A stretch of 64,000 bases of DNA, taken from Triplophysa rosa (Eukaryota; Chordata; Actinopteri; Cypriniformes; Nemacheilidae). The notes under the pieces were generated by a model. That model was not told the origin of the DNA, searched no databases, and was given only the letters and a program-made list of their open reading frames with translations. Positions 1-12,300 of this stretch are shown one piece after another. The stretch is taken from positions 2,709,880-2,773,879 of the forward strand of contig NC_079890.1 of NCBI RefSeq assembly GCF_024868665.1, written 5' to 3'. Made by a program: the position numbers and the translations under genes. The stretch's first letter is position 1. Each line of letters begins with the position of its first letter.

Positions 1-371
1 TTAATTAGTTACATCTGATGTAATTGAACTAAATACTGTGTAATATATTCAATAGAGGAAATGACATCAAAATGATAAGTCTAACTTTAAAATGCATGCT
101 TTAATGTATCCTTCTCACATTTGTATACTTTGGTCAGTTAATAAGAATAATTTATGTAGTTATTAATTTGAATGAATTAAATAAGCCGTTTCATGTCCAT
201 CCTTGAATCACTTAACTAATCAAGGTTGATGTAGGACATTGAAAGTAATTAGTAATAAGTAATTAAATACTTTTTTAGAGAGTAATTTGTACAGTAATCT
301 AATTACACTAGTGAATATGTAATTAGTAACTAGTAATTAATTACTTTTTCAGAGTAACTTACCCAGCACTG
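1..371. repeat. End of a hAT-like interspersed repeat
   Basis: AT-rich sequence dominated by degenerate GTAATTAGTAA/TAATTACTTTT units that stops at AGAGTAACTTACCCAGCACTG (to 371). This is the usual terminal sequence of a widespread fish DNA repeat (CAGTG-TGGGTAAGTTACT in the other direction). The other end lies outside the window. Confidence 0.55.
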
Positions 372-1055
372 GGTAGGACATCACATCATTGCTTACAGAC
401 TGCATACGGATTCAAAGCAGTGATTGGACGAATATTGTATGTGTACTGTTCAACGTGAACATGTCAGTAGTTAATGTTATAAAGTCAATCAGTGTTCACT
501 CCGACACCTGTGCGAACTCGAGAGGTAGTGACTTCATTGTCACACACCACCTGGATTTCCTGTTAGGCACTGTCCAAGCCTCCCCAGCTAACAGGGAATG
601 TCCCCAATTCCATTTAAAAATTATGTAATGTCAGTATGTTTTTGGAACGTTCTCATAACGTTTTCATTTTGATAGAACGGAATGAGTCTCACGAGCTACA
701 GTGTTTGGGGGAGAAGAGTGAAGTTTTTGCAGACAGTCCTAGCAAAATGCAGGCGGGGACTATATGTAGCGACGTAAATCTGTGGCGGTTGGCGAATCGG
801 ACTAGGGACGACTCGTTTGAGTGATTCAGAGTCGACTCCCTTTTTTCCAAGCCAATAACTTTGTTATTAATTCACCTTCGGATTTACAACTTGACAGACT
901 GCTTACTTTCAAACACGCCAACATTACACACTGCGTGAAATAAAATGTTCATGATCTCATGTTATGTACTCTTTAATAGAATTGCGGGAACAGGAATAGC
1001 ACCGGTTTTGTTTTCACTTCTGTCTTCTGTTGAGCAAAAACAAGAAGAGACTGAC
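372..1055. other. fes intron sequence, no exon seen
   Basis: Intron downstream of the last visible fes exon. No SH2-type coding segment was recognised on the minus strand. The right part is a repeat also found near 3.6 kb, annotated separately. Confidence 0.6.
745..945 (+). repeat. Dispersed repeat, copy 1 (pair with 3545-3735)
   Basis: Both copies share GACGACTCGTT, GTGATTCAGAGTCGACTCC, a run of T, AACTTTGTTATT and CAACATTACACACTGCGT in the same order and orientation. They lie 2.8 kb apart in different fes introns. Mobile-element origin is likely but the family was not identified. Confidence 0.7.
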
Positions 1056-1175
1056 CGATGCTGGATCGCCTCCACCGTGAGCTCGTTGAGCTGCAGTTCT
1101 TCTGCTTTCAGACCGTCAGCATCCTCCAGCAAACTGCTGTCAAACTCAAAACACGCGGGAACCTCTCCTCTTGAT
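1056..1175 (-). CDS. fes: fes coding exon 6 (linker and first coiled coil)
   Basis: It is 120 nt, phase 2 to phase 2. It encodes RSRGEVPACFEFDSSLLEDA and then LKAEELQLNELTVEAIQH, matching the conserved stretch that follows the FES F-BAR. The donor is CATCG then GTCAGT. This is the last fes exon visible; the next exon in transcription order lies below base 1. Confidence 0.92.
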
Positions 1176-4100
1176 CTACACGAAAACACACACGGACAAA
1201 AATCCCAGTCATCAATTACAGGATATACGTACATCTCTGAAGATTCTGTCCTACTGCACTTTACTCTTGAAATATTGCATTATGGTACTTTAAGTATTCA
1301 CAATAAATTCCTCGTGATGTTCCTCAAGTCTCGTATTTAGATAAAAATGCTTTCTTAAGGATTGTAAAATGTCAATTACATGCACAAAAAGACCAGAGAC
1401 CAATAAACACAGTCACTTCTTTTGTCATCACAACAAAAAGTGTATCAAATGCCACACAAAGGTCGAGCCGTTGTGTTTAATCTTTTCATCAGATGCTGTG
1501 TTGAACAGAAACTGGGAATGCAAGAAGAGAGTCAGATACCTGTTCTGCTGAATGAAGTTGTCATATTCTCGGTGAGGTTGGATGGCCTTCAGGGCGTCTG
1601 CCATTTCAGTGTGAACGCTCACCACCTCATGGTGCACGAGACTAGACAGATCGAAATATTCCTGCAGAATCTCTTTCCTAAAGAAACAAACATGTCAGTC
1701 TTTCACAAACTGTATGAGTAATTTACATTACGTGTGGGAAAGTTGAGCAGGCTGACTTAATATTGTTTCAGAAAAGCAGAAGTTTTAGAAATACCGTTTC
1801 CTCTATGATGCCAAACAGAGCAAGTGTATAAACAGTAAACTGAATAAAAGAACGTGTCAAAAAATGGATTGGGTGTGAGTACAAAGCAAAGACGTTTGAA
1901 ATCTTTTGGTTTTCTTTTATCCAAAGCTGCTTACAAAGCATTAATGCTATTTTAATAGCAACCTGTTTTTACTTTACGCTGCTATAAAAGTGCAATAAAG
2001 TAACTGCTCGCTAAACTCTAGATTATTGCGGCGGTTCTCATGAAACTGTTTTTAATCTAGAGGAATTGACATATCTGGGTAACATGATTGAAAACCAAAC
2101 CTAGCGACGATGTACACACAAAGGTGACTCACAGTACGAGCATCATTTCCTCGTGCAGCGTTTGCAGAGCTCCCAGTAGCGCTGGCTGACTCTTGCCATA
2201 GTGGAGCTGGTGATGCACCTGAGCGGCCTTCACCGACAGCACATACTCATTGTGATGCTCGTGTAGCTTCAGGGTAGCTTTGATGTAGCGTTCCTTCGCT
2301 TTGTCGCGTTCTTTGTCTGGGCAAAGAATCATCCACAAACACAAACACACACCGGTGAAATGAGAAAGAAAGGAAACATGGTGAAAGCCAAACTGTAGGC
2401 CGTCTGGGACTGCCAGCTTGTCGCAATAGAAAGCGCAGTCGCTTTAAACAGTTGTTCAAATATGACGTCTGTACCCGTATGAGCGGTGTGTTTTACCCCG
2501 GAATGTTGCAAGAGTCCAGAGAGTCATGTAGTAAACAACACTACAGGTTTAGATGAATGAAATTGATTTACTTTGCAAAGTTCAGTTCAGCCAAAAATGA
2601 AAATTCTTTCATTACACAGTGTAACACATTTTTGTTTCGCCCGACCTTTTCATAGTCCTTGTACAGTTCTGTGGTGTTAATTATTGTGGTCATATTTATC
2701 AATGTTTAAGTGTATATTTAGCTCAAGTAAATTTTCAGCTTATATCATTAATTATGATATATCGGTATAGAGAGACGCGATCCTGCGCTGGGTCATAACC
2801 AATCCTTGCGCTCGTATGCACCAGGGGTTTCGGTACCCAACCCTAAAAATGTCCCATTTCTTTACGTCATAAATAATATTTTTGCTGGCGCAGTGCATGC
2901 CCGTCTGCTACGCCACTGCCCATATAACCAAAATGGCATGATCCCCATTGCATAACTGTGAAATTGGTAGTTGAATCAGGCTCCTCCTATCGAAGCATCG
3001 AATCTTTGACTATTCGAGGTCGCCCCTAGTATATTGCAAAACAAAACTGTACAAATTTTCACATATTTTAATCAATATTTTTTTTCCAATTGTCACTGTC
3101 AGAAAATTCTAGAAATTTCTGTAGCACAGGGAAAGTGGGATGAAGCGATGATGGGTGACTACGTCTGGAACTTGGTTCGTGAGGACAGTATTAGTCATAA
3201 AAAAAGACAAAAACGATCAAATCACAACGATCACATGACTCCTTTTTAGAAACTGTTATGTAAAAAGTAAATCATTTGTGATTTTTAAGGTCCTACTTTG
3301 GTTTATGGAGTGTCCAACAACAAGTTTACGTACATACAAAGTGTAAAAACACTTTAATTTTCTAACAATAGGCAGTTATTATTACCTTACTTCTTGACTG
3401 ACTCTCAAATGATTCCTTTGGTGATTCATCCGTCGAATCCCCACCTTTCTGTCAGCCTACTCTGATCTGATTGGTCAGATGGTCTAGTCTGCTGTGATTG
3501 GTCTACCACGTACAGCGTGCAGTGTCGCAAATGGAATGTAGGAGGGCATTACACAGAGTGACGCAAATCTGACCCGGAACTGAAATTAGAACGACAGACG
3601 ACTCGTTCGCGTGATTCAGAGTCGACTCCTTTTTTATAACTTTGTTATTCGTTCACTTTCGGTTTTACAACTTGGCAGACTGCTTATATTCACACACAGC
3701 AACATTACACACTGCGTTAAATGTAATTTTAAGGACAATGTAATAGTTACTCTTTAAACTGTTGTTTTGAGCCAAGTGTTATGACAGTACCTTGTAATTT
3801 CTGCGTTCGAGTAATATTACTGAAATGTAAAAAAATATATATTTTTTAGTTTTTCTACGAGTACCGTCGATGGTCAAAATTAATGTGATTTTTCGTATTT
3901 AGCATGTTAAACTTCATAAAGAAAAAGTACAAATTAAAGCAAAACACAACTTTTTAAAAAACGTGTTACATTGTGTCATTTATTCGCCCTCGTGTCATTC
4001 CAGATCTATGACTTTTTTTCTGGGAAACACACAAGAAGATATTTTGAAGAATGTTGGTAACCAAAGAACACTGGCAACCCCATTGACTTCCATTATACGG

Positions 4101-7100
4101 ACACAAAACCACCAAGACATTTCTCAAAGTATCTTCTTTTGTGTTTTACCGAAGAAAGATTTTAAATTTTTGGGTGAACTGTCTGTTTAAAATTCTACTT
4201 GAGCAAGATATCAAACCCTATAATCTAGTGACGCTTGCAAAAAAGCCACCACTTTGCATATCTGTTATCCGTTCATCATATTTGAATACAGACTACAGTT
4301 AGTTTTTAATAGGCAAATAATTCCTTCTTTGTTATCTGCCAGTGTGATACAAAGAAACAGGTTTCTGCTAAGCGTTTACAGCATGCCCACTAGAGCAAAC
4401 CACCATCAGTTTCTTTTTTTATCTGTTGAACAGCATTACCTCCTGTGAAACTGGTTTCCTGGTGTCACTTCTAAATCTAGAACACTAGGACAGGTTTTTC
4501 AACTACTGCCTAAGTAGACAAAGTATAAAGCACACAATGTTTAAACACTAAACAATTCCACAGGCTCCTGATGAGCACTCATTTCTTCTGAATAAATGGA
4601 TTTTCAACAAATACTGTACGTAGGCAGAAATATATATATCTAAAACTATCAAAGTCCCTATAAAAAGAGCTCTAAGACACATTGAAGCTTCTGGTCAAAA
4701 CGTGTCAATAATCGCTGCTGTTGTTGGCAGTAAAACGAAATGAAAGTGGCCAGGCTTTTTGGAGAACTGTAAACCATGAAGACATCCTACCTTTGATTGC
4801 TTCTTGGTACTTCCGCTTGGCCTGAGCCGCGTCCCGTACCAGCTGTCTGTAACTGGACTTGAGTCGGTCCAGCTCGGTTTGGGTGACCTAACCTTCCACA
4901 ACAGTACACGAAACAAAAGGAAAATCAAAATCCAATCTGAGCATTGACACAAAGGATATCAAATGAACGTGTTTATTTCCCCGTTGCTAAATATACCCCA
5001 ACAACCCAAGCCTGCAGGCGAAACAAACAGGTCAACAGGACGAAATGACAGACCGGTGTTGCAGAAGTAGGTCAATAACCTTATGACAATGACCGTTAAA
5101 AGCGACCCTTCCTCAAAAACATCTCTTGATATTCACATGTCACGTCTTAAAAGTTTAGCATTACATTGGTTGTTTTAAAGCATTCCGAGTAGTTTTTAAC
5201 ACATTTTTGGGAGTTCTTATAGTGTTCTTGGAAGCTGCATGGGCATGACTAGGCTCAGATGAAAAGAACACGTCCGCTATTGTCTTGTCCACAAATAGCA
5301 CGCACAATGTTTCTTGCCTTAGCAAACAAAACAGGCACATGCCACAAACACAAGACCGTTTAAAACACTGAAAAAAAACTGTCAAAACTGATAAAACACA
5401 TGCACATGCTTTAAACAGTTACATGAAAAAGCATTTTTCCACTTCCTCATTTTTGCAAAGTTTGCACTTTAATTTCAACAAACATTTACATCTGAAGGCT
5501 ATTCTTGCTTCACCTACATCAACCACAAAGAAAGCGAGCCCAAGATTCAAACAAAAAGTGGTGACATGGAAACCAAGCTAGTGTTTCTTAATAATCAAAT
5601 AAAACGTGTGTCATCTGATGACTCCTGCACGAATAGCTAAGGGGAAAACAGTTAGTTCTGGTCCTTAAATCTGATTCATCAAGAGATGTGCTAATAAAAC
5701 CAGACTCTTGAAATAACACCAGAAAAGAACAAAGATGCTTTAGGGGCCGATCAGACAACACGTTTTTTGCTGTTAGACGCGCCTCTTTTGAATTGTTTTC
5801 AGTTGGCAGGGAGCGTTTAGAGCGCCTGATGTTGAAAAAAAATGAACTGAGAAGAAAAGCGGTTGACGCCATGCGCCTTTTTTCCATTGTCCAATCGAAT
5901 GAACGGAGAGGCGGGGCTTCCGTTGTGGAACTTTATAGTTGCTTGAAACGTCCGGAAACTGCAATGATGGAGAAGAAACTTGTTGTGGCTGTCGCGGGTT
6001 AACCGAGCAAGGTCAGAGCGAGCACCCTCTGCTTTACCTGTTTTCAAGTTTTTGCTAATATGACAGTTAACAGCAACTAGAGAGCTCGCGCTATATTCCT
6101 TGACTGATAGTATAGCTGTTTCGGTTGTTGCCTAGCAACATAAAAAACGGCGCGCCTCGCGTTTTAAAACATGAAAAACGCATTCTGTGTATTCTGCAGT
6201 ACGACCTAAGCATTTTACAAGATGTCGATTTTGTATAATTTCGTATGATCTGAATTACACAAAAATTTACAATTAATAGGAAAAGCAAGAACAGAGCTCT
6301 AAATGTAACGTCACTGGGAAGGCAGGTTGTACCAAAACGCACGTATGAATTTATAAAAATTCACCTCGTAAGTTAAGAATTGACATCATATTGTGTATTA
6401 TCAACACAATCTCAACGTCATTATTTTATGAGGCAGCTAATTCGTATGAATTCGTACGATCTTATTTATACGTTTTAGTATGATTTGATGTCGCACCAGT
6501 GATGTTATGTTTAGGGGAGGAGCTTCAGTATTGCTTCTTTCTAATAATCGTACGGTTTTGTACAATAACATCGTACAAATTCATACGAATTAGCCACCTC
6601 GTATAATAGTTACGAACTCCCTTGAAATCAGTTTGCTAAGATGATCCTACGTCATGATTACCTCATCTGCGGACATGTCTTTACAACTCAAAACCTCAAT
6701 CTTTGATGTAAGATAGCAGTTTGACTAACGTGATTGATTTTTTTCGTATTTGTTTATGTGCTTTTATTTACGAACTTTATTAGCTAGTGTCGAACACCCG
6801 CACACATGCAGAAATGAGAGAAATGAGAGACAGATGAGGAAATGCCTCAGTGAATAGTGTCGATGATAAACTTCTGTGAGTCGTTATGAAAGGGATCTGT
6901 AAATGTAGCGCTGACCCTGCAGAGCTCCTGGTTGAGAAGGTTCCACTGTTCCCCGTACGTCTTCCTCAGCTGCTGTTTGTCCCGAATGAGGAGGGTGAGT
7001 TTGCTGAGCGGACCCACCATCAGTTCCTCGGAGCGTTTGCGCAGGATTCGACTGAGGATCTCCGTTTGACTGACCAACACGTCCCACGACTGCGAGAATG

Positions 7101-8325
7101 AGAAGGGGACAGTCCACTCAAAAATCTTAATTTGGTCAACATTTATTCACCCGTGTTGTTCAAAACCTGTTTATGACTCTTTCTCTTCTGTGCAACACAG
7201 AAGAAGATATTTTGAGTGGTTTTGTGTTCATATAATGGAAGTCAATGGGGTCCAATATCGTTTGCTTCCCAATGTTCTTCAAAATATCTTCTTTTGTGTT
7301 CCCCAGAAGAAGGAAAGTCATACAGGTTTGGAAAGACCTGAGAGCGAGTAAACTATCCCATTAAGCATTATAATATTAGAGTAGAATAATATTCTATTTT
7401 AGTTAATTTTACAAACAGAACATTGAGTATAGTTTGACAAACCAAACACCTTTTATTCAAAGGATTGGTCAAACTTCCAAATGTTTAAGTTTGGATCTAT
7501 AAAAACATCTCCTATGCTTGTGTTTACACTCAACTAGAATTTAATGATCTTTATAATATACAAACACAATTGGAAGATATCCAAAATCACCATGTATTTT
7601 AAGGCAATGGTTCTCAAAATGGGGGCCGTGGCCCACTGGGGGTCCCAAAGATGAATCCGGGGGGCCACAGATTTTGTGGCATTTTATGAAATCTAGAAAT
7701 GTATCATAGATTTTATGCACTCAAACATCAGAAAAATGAGACCACCAACCAAAAGAATTGATGTTCCAACATTGTATAACCGAGAATGTTTTTGGTTTAA
7801 TTAAAATTTGAAGTTTAAGATTATAAGCCTTTGTTTGGGGGGCCGCAAAGCAATGCATTCTACACAACTGTGTTAAGGAAAACATCTAGAACATTTGAGA
7901 ATATGTGAAAGAATCTGAACACATCTCAACACGTTTTCAGTTTCTACTTTCGATGTACCTTTTGTTGTTTCTTCACTCGTAACGTCTAAAAAGACCTAAA
8001 CTAAATGCCGTAGAATCTTCTGAAATTAAACATCTAACAATGTTCTTAGGTTCCTCTGGCACCCCTAGAGACATTGAAGGAACATGGAAACAGCTCCTAC
8101 TTTGTTAAACTGGCTGATGTAGTCCAGACCTCCACCGGACTGAGAGCCTTCCAGCTTCTCCACCATGGCCGACATCTGATGCAGCTGCGTGGAGAACTCG
8201 CGATCGCTCTTCGCCCGCTGCGTCATCCACTTCTTCATGACCTCCATCAGACGCAGCTCAGAGTCCTGCAGTTTCATCAGGGCCGCGTGACCCTGAGGAC
8301 ACGATAAATCCTCCGCAAAGCCCAT
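1056..8325 (-). CDS. fes: fes tyrosine kinase, 5' part (six coding exons, runs off the window)
   Basis: Cytoplasmic non-receptor tyrosine kinase of the FES/FER family. In the family an N-terminal F-BAR domain binds membranes and oligomerises, followed by SH2 and kinase domains. Coding exons, read on the minus strand, are 8325-8101, 7089-6916, 4887-4791, 2316-2133, 1677-1540 and 1175-1056. All have AG/GT borders and keep frame over 539 nt (179 codons plus 2 nt). The product starts MGFAEDLSCPQGHAALMKLQ and aligns collinearly with human FES through the FCH region (GPLSKLTLLIRDKQQLRKTY) and the helix ending ELQLNELTVEAIQH. SH2 and kinase exons must lie below base 1, because nothing like them is seen in 1-1055. 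The gene sits just downstream of furin on the same strand, as in human. FER is the alternative, but the N-terminus and the furin linkage favour FES. Confidence 0.95.
1540..1677 (-). CDS. fes: fes coding exon 5 (end of F-BAR)
   Basis: It is 138 nt, phase 2 to phase 2. The split codon gives L, then KEILQEYFDLSSLVHHEVVS and a stretch ending YDNFIQQNR. The acceptor is TTTCTTTAG and the donor is AACAG then GTATCT. Confidence 0.94.
2133..2316 (-). CDS. fes: fes coding exon 4 (F-BAR)
   Basis: It is 184 nt. The acceptor is GCCCAG; the split codon gives D, followed by KERDKAKERYIKA, HEHHNEYVLSVKAAQVHHQ and LHEEMMLVL. The donor is GTGAGT and the exit phase is 2. It corresponds to the human FES block with the same NRYVLGVRAAQLHHQ pattern. 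Confidence 0.94.
2317..3544. other. fes intron, left part
   Basis: Intron between fes coding exons 3 and 4. The 2575-2640 stretch resembles the end of the fish fold-back MITE found elsewhere in the window (CAGCCAAAAATGAAAATTCT). Nothing else was recognised. Confidence 0.5.
3545..3735 (+). repeat. Dispersed repeat, copy 2 (pair with 745-945)
   Basis: It has the same ordered blocks as 745-945, including GATTCAGAGTCGACTCC and ATTACACACTGCGTTAAAT. Divergence is moderate with small indels, so these are old interspersed copies rather than a recent duplication. Confidence 0.7.
3965..4190 (+). repeat. Fold-back MITE of the GAAGATATTTTGAAGAATGTTGG family
   Basis: Blocks seen are ACAAGAAGATATTTTGAAGA, TTGGTAACCAAAGAAC, CCCATTGACTTCCATTATA, a partly complementary AGTATCTTCTTTTGTGTT, and the closing TTTTTGGGTGAACTGTCTGT. 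It is the common short palindromic DNA transposon of cyprinids. The 93-230 bp internal open frames carry no gene. Confidence 0.75.
4791..4887 (-). CDS. fes: fes coding exon 3 (F-BAR helix)
   Basis: It is 97 nt, entering in phase 0 and leaving in phase 1. It encodes VTQTELDRLKSSYRQLVRDA and then a basic helix ending KYQEAIK. The acceptor is GGTTAG and the donor is GGTAGGATG. It is too short and too fragmented to show up as a long open frame. Confidence 0.93.
4888..6429. other. fes intron
   Basis: No exon was seen. The part from about 5760 to 6020 is more GC-rich, with a promoter-like look and a short frame (MEKKLVVAVAG). It resembles the 5' end of a degraded DNA transposon, but no terminal repeat was found to prove it. 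Confidence 0.4.
6430..6600. mobile_element. 171-bp MITE with ~30-bp terminal inverted repeats
   Basis: The left end is GAGGCAGCTAATTCGTATGA, continuing ATTCGTACGAT. The reverse complement of the right end is GAGGTGGCTAATTCGTATGA, continuing ATTTGTACGAT, with three mismatches over about 31 bp. It has no coding capacity and lies in the fes intron. Confidence 0.8.
6916..7089 (-). CDS. fes: fes coding exon 2 (F-BAR)
   Basis: It has 58 codons, phase 0 at both ends, starting SWDVLVSQTE and ending NQELCR. The acceptor is CTCGCAG and the donor is AGG then GTCAGC. It contains the family-typical GPLSKLTLLIRDKQQLRKTY helix of the F-BAR domain. Confidence 0.94.
7110..7365 (+). mobile_element. Fold-back MITE of the GAAGATATTTTG family
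   Basis: GAAGAAGATATTTTGAGTGG and GGAAGTCAATGGGGTCC are followed by the complementary AAAATATCTTCTTTTGTGTT and GTCATACAGGTTTGGAA. It belongs to the same family as 39984-40281 and lies only 20 nt upstream of the acceptor of fes coding exon 2. Confidence 0.75.
7605..7885 (+). mobile_element. Nonautonomous hAT-like element, plus orientation
   Basis: It begins CAATGGTTCTCAAAATGGGG, the typical hAT-type end, and contains GGGGGGCCACAGATTTTGTG and a matching GGGGGGCCGCAAAGC near its other end. An inverted-orientation copy lies at 49702-49965. Confidence 0.7.
8101..8325 (-). CDS. fes: fes coding exon 1 (start codon, FCH domain start)
   Basis: It encodes 75 residues beginning MGFAEDL and ending DYISQFNK, with phase 0 at the donor (AAA then GTAGGA). 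The start is chosen because it matches the FES N-terminus and lies just after an acceptor (CTGCAG at 8328-8333). An upstream in-frame ATG at 8343 would lie in the intron. The WMTQRAKSDREF segment is the conserved first F-BAR helix. Confidence 0.94.
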
Positions 8326-8344
8326 ACCTGCAGCACACCCCAAT

Positions 8345-8520
8345 AACCCGGGGATGGTAGAGTGGTTGACTTATCCTTATATGGACAAACCCAACCAATG
8401 GGATAAATTGAACTAAACATTTTCTGGGTCAGATATGGAGAAACTCAACCACTTAACCTCACATTTCCTAGGTTAATTGAACCCAACAGTTGGGTTTTTC
8501 CATATCTTACCAAACAAATT
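8345..8520. repeat. Imperfect inverted repeat around GTTGGGTTT
   Basis: TATGGACAAACCCAACCAAT (about 8380) is mirrored by CAACAGTTGGGTTTTTCCAT (about 8490), with ATTGAACTAAAC / AATTGAACCCAAC inside. It looks like a small fold-back repeat in fes intron 1. Confidence 0.5.
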
Positions 8521-9303
8521 CCAAACTAAAGTAATAATTGCTAGACAAAGTGATCACACAAAGTTGCTTAAATTACCTGAGTGTGTGTGGTCTGTTGGCA
8601 AAATTAAGTTCTATAAGAAAAGGCCCAAACCAAGATCTACAAAAAAGTAACAAAACATTATATTTCATGGCCCATTTGCATTGCAGATTAATGTCAACAC
8701 TCAAACCTTTCATGTTCACCTGTCCAATCAAGTCCTAATCTAATAGACATGGAAGTTCTCATACTTTCACTTCCAGGCGGTGCAATTCGCGCAAAAAGGG
8801 ACGTTGTACATAATGACCACTTCCTATATATCACAGTGGCATTTGAAACATGAACTGCTATAGAAAGCAAACAGTCTCACTGTAAAACTGAGTCATGAGG
8901 AAAAATGAAAATATATCAAAGTTAATGATTTACAAAGCATTAGACGATCTTTTCGTTTTATAGAGAGCTGCATACAACAATCCAGCAACCTTGGTGTTAA
9001 CATACAAAATTGGTACATTTTATGCGATTAGTAAACACAGACGTTTATATGAATAACCGAATAAAGTTACATGAGCGACAAATGAAGTCCGAATGTTTAT
9101 TGTTTGACGCACATGCCATTATAAGGGTCCTGTCAGTCACCCAATGTACATAGTTACAAACATGATATTATTATAGCCTAGTCACCGTTCTTAACAGAAT
9201 AATCTCGTTATAAACGCCTGGACATTAGGCTACACGTCGACTATCGACAAGCGAATATGTTTAAAGGTTTTTGGAAGAGAATTGAAATGCTGTAAATCCT
9301 CAC

Positions 9304-9500
9304 CTCAGGCTGTCACGTCTCTTCTCACTGGTTTTTATCCATTAAAACAATGCGGTGAAAATAAAAGCAGTAGAGGAGGTTGAATAAAAACAGTGCAGTA
9401 TGTTGAATAAAATCAGTCCGGTATGAAGAGGTGAAGAGCAGCTGACTCGTGCGTTGTGTTGAAGCAGGAAGACATGACCGTCCACAAACGCACGCGCGCG
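9304..9500 (-). promoter_or_regulatory. fes: Possible noncoding first exon and promoter of fes
   Basis: On the minus strand a good donor (CCTGAG then GTGAGG) lies at 9304/9303, about 1 kb upstream of the fes start-codon exon. That exon itself opens with an acceptor, so a 5' UTR exon must exist upstream. A short CpG-rich patch (ACGCGCGCGC, with CGGCGACG nearby) lies at about 9490-9515. The outer boundary is a guess and no TATA box was identified. An RNA 5' end could place the exon elsewhere. Confidence 0.4.
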
Positions 9501-9504
9501 CAAT

Positions 9505-12300
9505 TGCGGCGACGCACACACACCCTACACAGCAGTTGACACTAGACCCACTGAAAGCAGTGAATATATTACATAATATTTTTTTGCAACTTTTATGACA
9601 CTTGAATGTGAATAAATAAATCAAATAATGTTTCAATAAGAATAGGCTATATGTCGTTTTTTTAATGTAAGATTTATATTGCGTACGAACGCCTTTATAT
9701 TTAGCAGGTTTAATATTTAGATTTAATATAATTTAGCCTATTCATTTCAATATTATATATATAATATAGTATATCTACTAATATATATTATATACATACA
9801 GTGGTGTAGTGGTGCCTGGAGAAGTGGGTATACTGTTCATTTATGCCCCCATTTTTAAAGCGGCCCAGCAAAGGATGATGGTGTTATAATGTAGCCAGGT
9901 TTCCACCCTGGTTTTATGCGCATTTTCAAGTTTCGTATCAGAAATGAGTGATGGCCACAGAAGAGGTGCAAGACTTTTAGAGTCTTGTCTGTCTTTTCAT
10001 GATTATCAGCATCAGTAAAAAAGTAAACTCATGGTCAGTATTTTTATACAAATATTATACAATCTATGTTTCATGAAATAGCATTGGGTTGAAATGACGT
10101 AAAGGTAAACGAGTGATAGCAGAATGCCCAGTTTTGAGTGAACAATCCCTTTAACTTTTCGAGTAATAACATAGACATCAAATTGCAAAAGTTGCAGATA
10201 CTTGTTTTTTTATTATTTAAAACAGGTAACATAGAAACAGAACTAAAGGTCTAAAGGACTTTGAGGTCAGAGCAGGTATAGGACATTTACACATCTCTCA
10301 AGCTTTATATACTGGATATGCAATGTTTATGCGAGAATTATATTTAGAAACGTAAACTCAAAATTTCCACATTTTGGCTTATTTAATTGGAATTTCATTC
10401 GTATATCTTCATTTACATTTAACCAATTTAAAGTTTTGTGTTTCTTTGGGAGGTGCATTATTTCACACACTTGGCTTCTTTCCTTTACTTTGTAGTTAGA
10501 TAATCCTGTTATTAATATGAAATCAATTAAGCATATCAGATTTGATACAAAGGTGTCAATGTAATGAGTTTGTTGGTTCTGGAAACTGTCAAATGAACAC
10601 GCGTGTAGCAGACAATTGCATGGATGCAGCAACACTGACGTAACATTTTGACAAACTCTGTAATGTCCTCTGGAAGTTCACTTCTGTTGCAAAACTGGCA
10701 GTGCACAAAATTCTTCACGTTTCAGTTTCATTCCTCCGTGTTTACGGTGAAGTGATACATTCCCCGTTTTATTCCTGCAAATCTTAACATTACAGACAGA
10801 TCAAAATATTTGCCTGGGTCTCGGAACTAGTTGAATCTGATAAATGACAAAACAGATTTAATTGAGTGGATCAGATGCAGTCATCATCCGTGTATGAATA
10901 TACAGACCACGACACTGACCGGTCCTATATAACTCAGATTCAGTACATCACTTTATGAGCTAGAAGTCAAATAGAAAGCAACAACTCAACCTCAACAGGA
11001 TGTCTGTCTGGTGGCTTTGTTAAAAAACAGTTTCCAGAAGAAAACTTTTGAATCAGAGTATGCGTTTAAAGAGCATCTCAACACCAATGCAAACCTAAAA
11101 AATATCATGCTTGAATTCATCCGACCACTTTTAAACAGCACCCAAAGAAGTCACAAAGCCAAACTGCGAGGTTTGCATAGATCTTTATTTTTTTGTATAA
11201 TCTATAATTCGCATATTGACATCAATTAAATAAGAAGAAACAAAGAGCAAAATAATCTTTAAATTAGGCTACATGTAAATGACAATGCACCATATATAGT
11301 ACAAAAATAGGCCTTATTCTTATATAGCTGTCCCATCTCAGGTAGTCATACAAATGATTGGTGTCTTTAACTCAGGGCTCTACATGCATCAGTTGACTCT
11401 TGTACAGGTGGAAGTAACATCCTATGACTCCTGAAGGTTTAGTGTGAACAAGGCTTGAGCATGAACACAAAGACGTTTAAGCTTATGCAACCAAAATCAT
11501 TGCAACATAAAGGTGAAGCCAGACTGAGTTTGGCTGGTGTAAAATCTTTTCCCGTCACACCCAGGCGTTGTGACCGCAATACAAGAGATGTCAGGGTTAC
11601 AACAGCCCCTTCACACACATTTCTGAGTCAAATTAACAAAAAAATTCACATTAATTGTATTTTTCACATATGTTATTACTTTAGGTAAAGCAGATTTTTA
11701 TCCTCTGGTCTTTGGTCATGTCTTGTTGAGGCTTTTAAAAGCACTGCTGTAATACCCAATCAGCACTGAAGGGGGCGTCATATATGTTTTAATATTACTA
11801 TGGAGCTAAACAATTGATTTGCAAGAGGGCAACTGATGTAGCAGGAGGAAACCAAATCCACAAAACAACACCACTGTGAAGTCTTGAGATATTTAACACC
11901 CTCGAGGTGTAAGAAAAAAGGGGTGGGGGAGGGCGATGATAAACAGGATGCGTTTTGAAATCAAGATCAATTGCACTGATGCATCGACTGTGATAAGAGT
12001 GTTTGGCTTCCTGAAATGAACTACAGTCCGGTACGACTACAAGTTTTACAAGGCCGCAGAGGGCGTAAATAGTTTGTGAGCGTTTTATAACTGGCCACAG
12101 TACGGTCTTTCTCTATAAGATGACGCTTTGTGCAGCAACAAGAATATTTTTGAGATGCAGATAATGCTAACCCAGCATATGATGACGGCGGAATGCTGAG
12201 GACGCCTGACGTCACAAAAAGGATGTCATGTCCTCTGGAAGGAATCTTGTCTAGTGTTTTACCGTCGTGACTGTAGCGGAGGGTTACAGGAGTTTTAAAG
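9505..12300. other. Intergenic DNA between furin and fes
   Basis: No coding exon was recognised. It contains an AT microsatellite (about 9745-9805), a repeat-like stretch at 9890-10160 (GTTTCCACCCTGGTTTTATG... ending at a GTGAACAATCCCTTTAA MITE-type end), and otherwise unassigned AT-rich sequence. Confidence 0.5.

Noticed and set aside
962..1234. Whole 90-codon minus frame as a gene
   Set aside because: Only 1056-1175 is a fes exon; the rest is read-through into introns past clear splice sites.
9740..9805. TATA-rich stretch as a fes promoter
   Set aside because: It is an AT microsatellite upstream of the likely first exon with no positional support.
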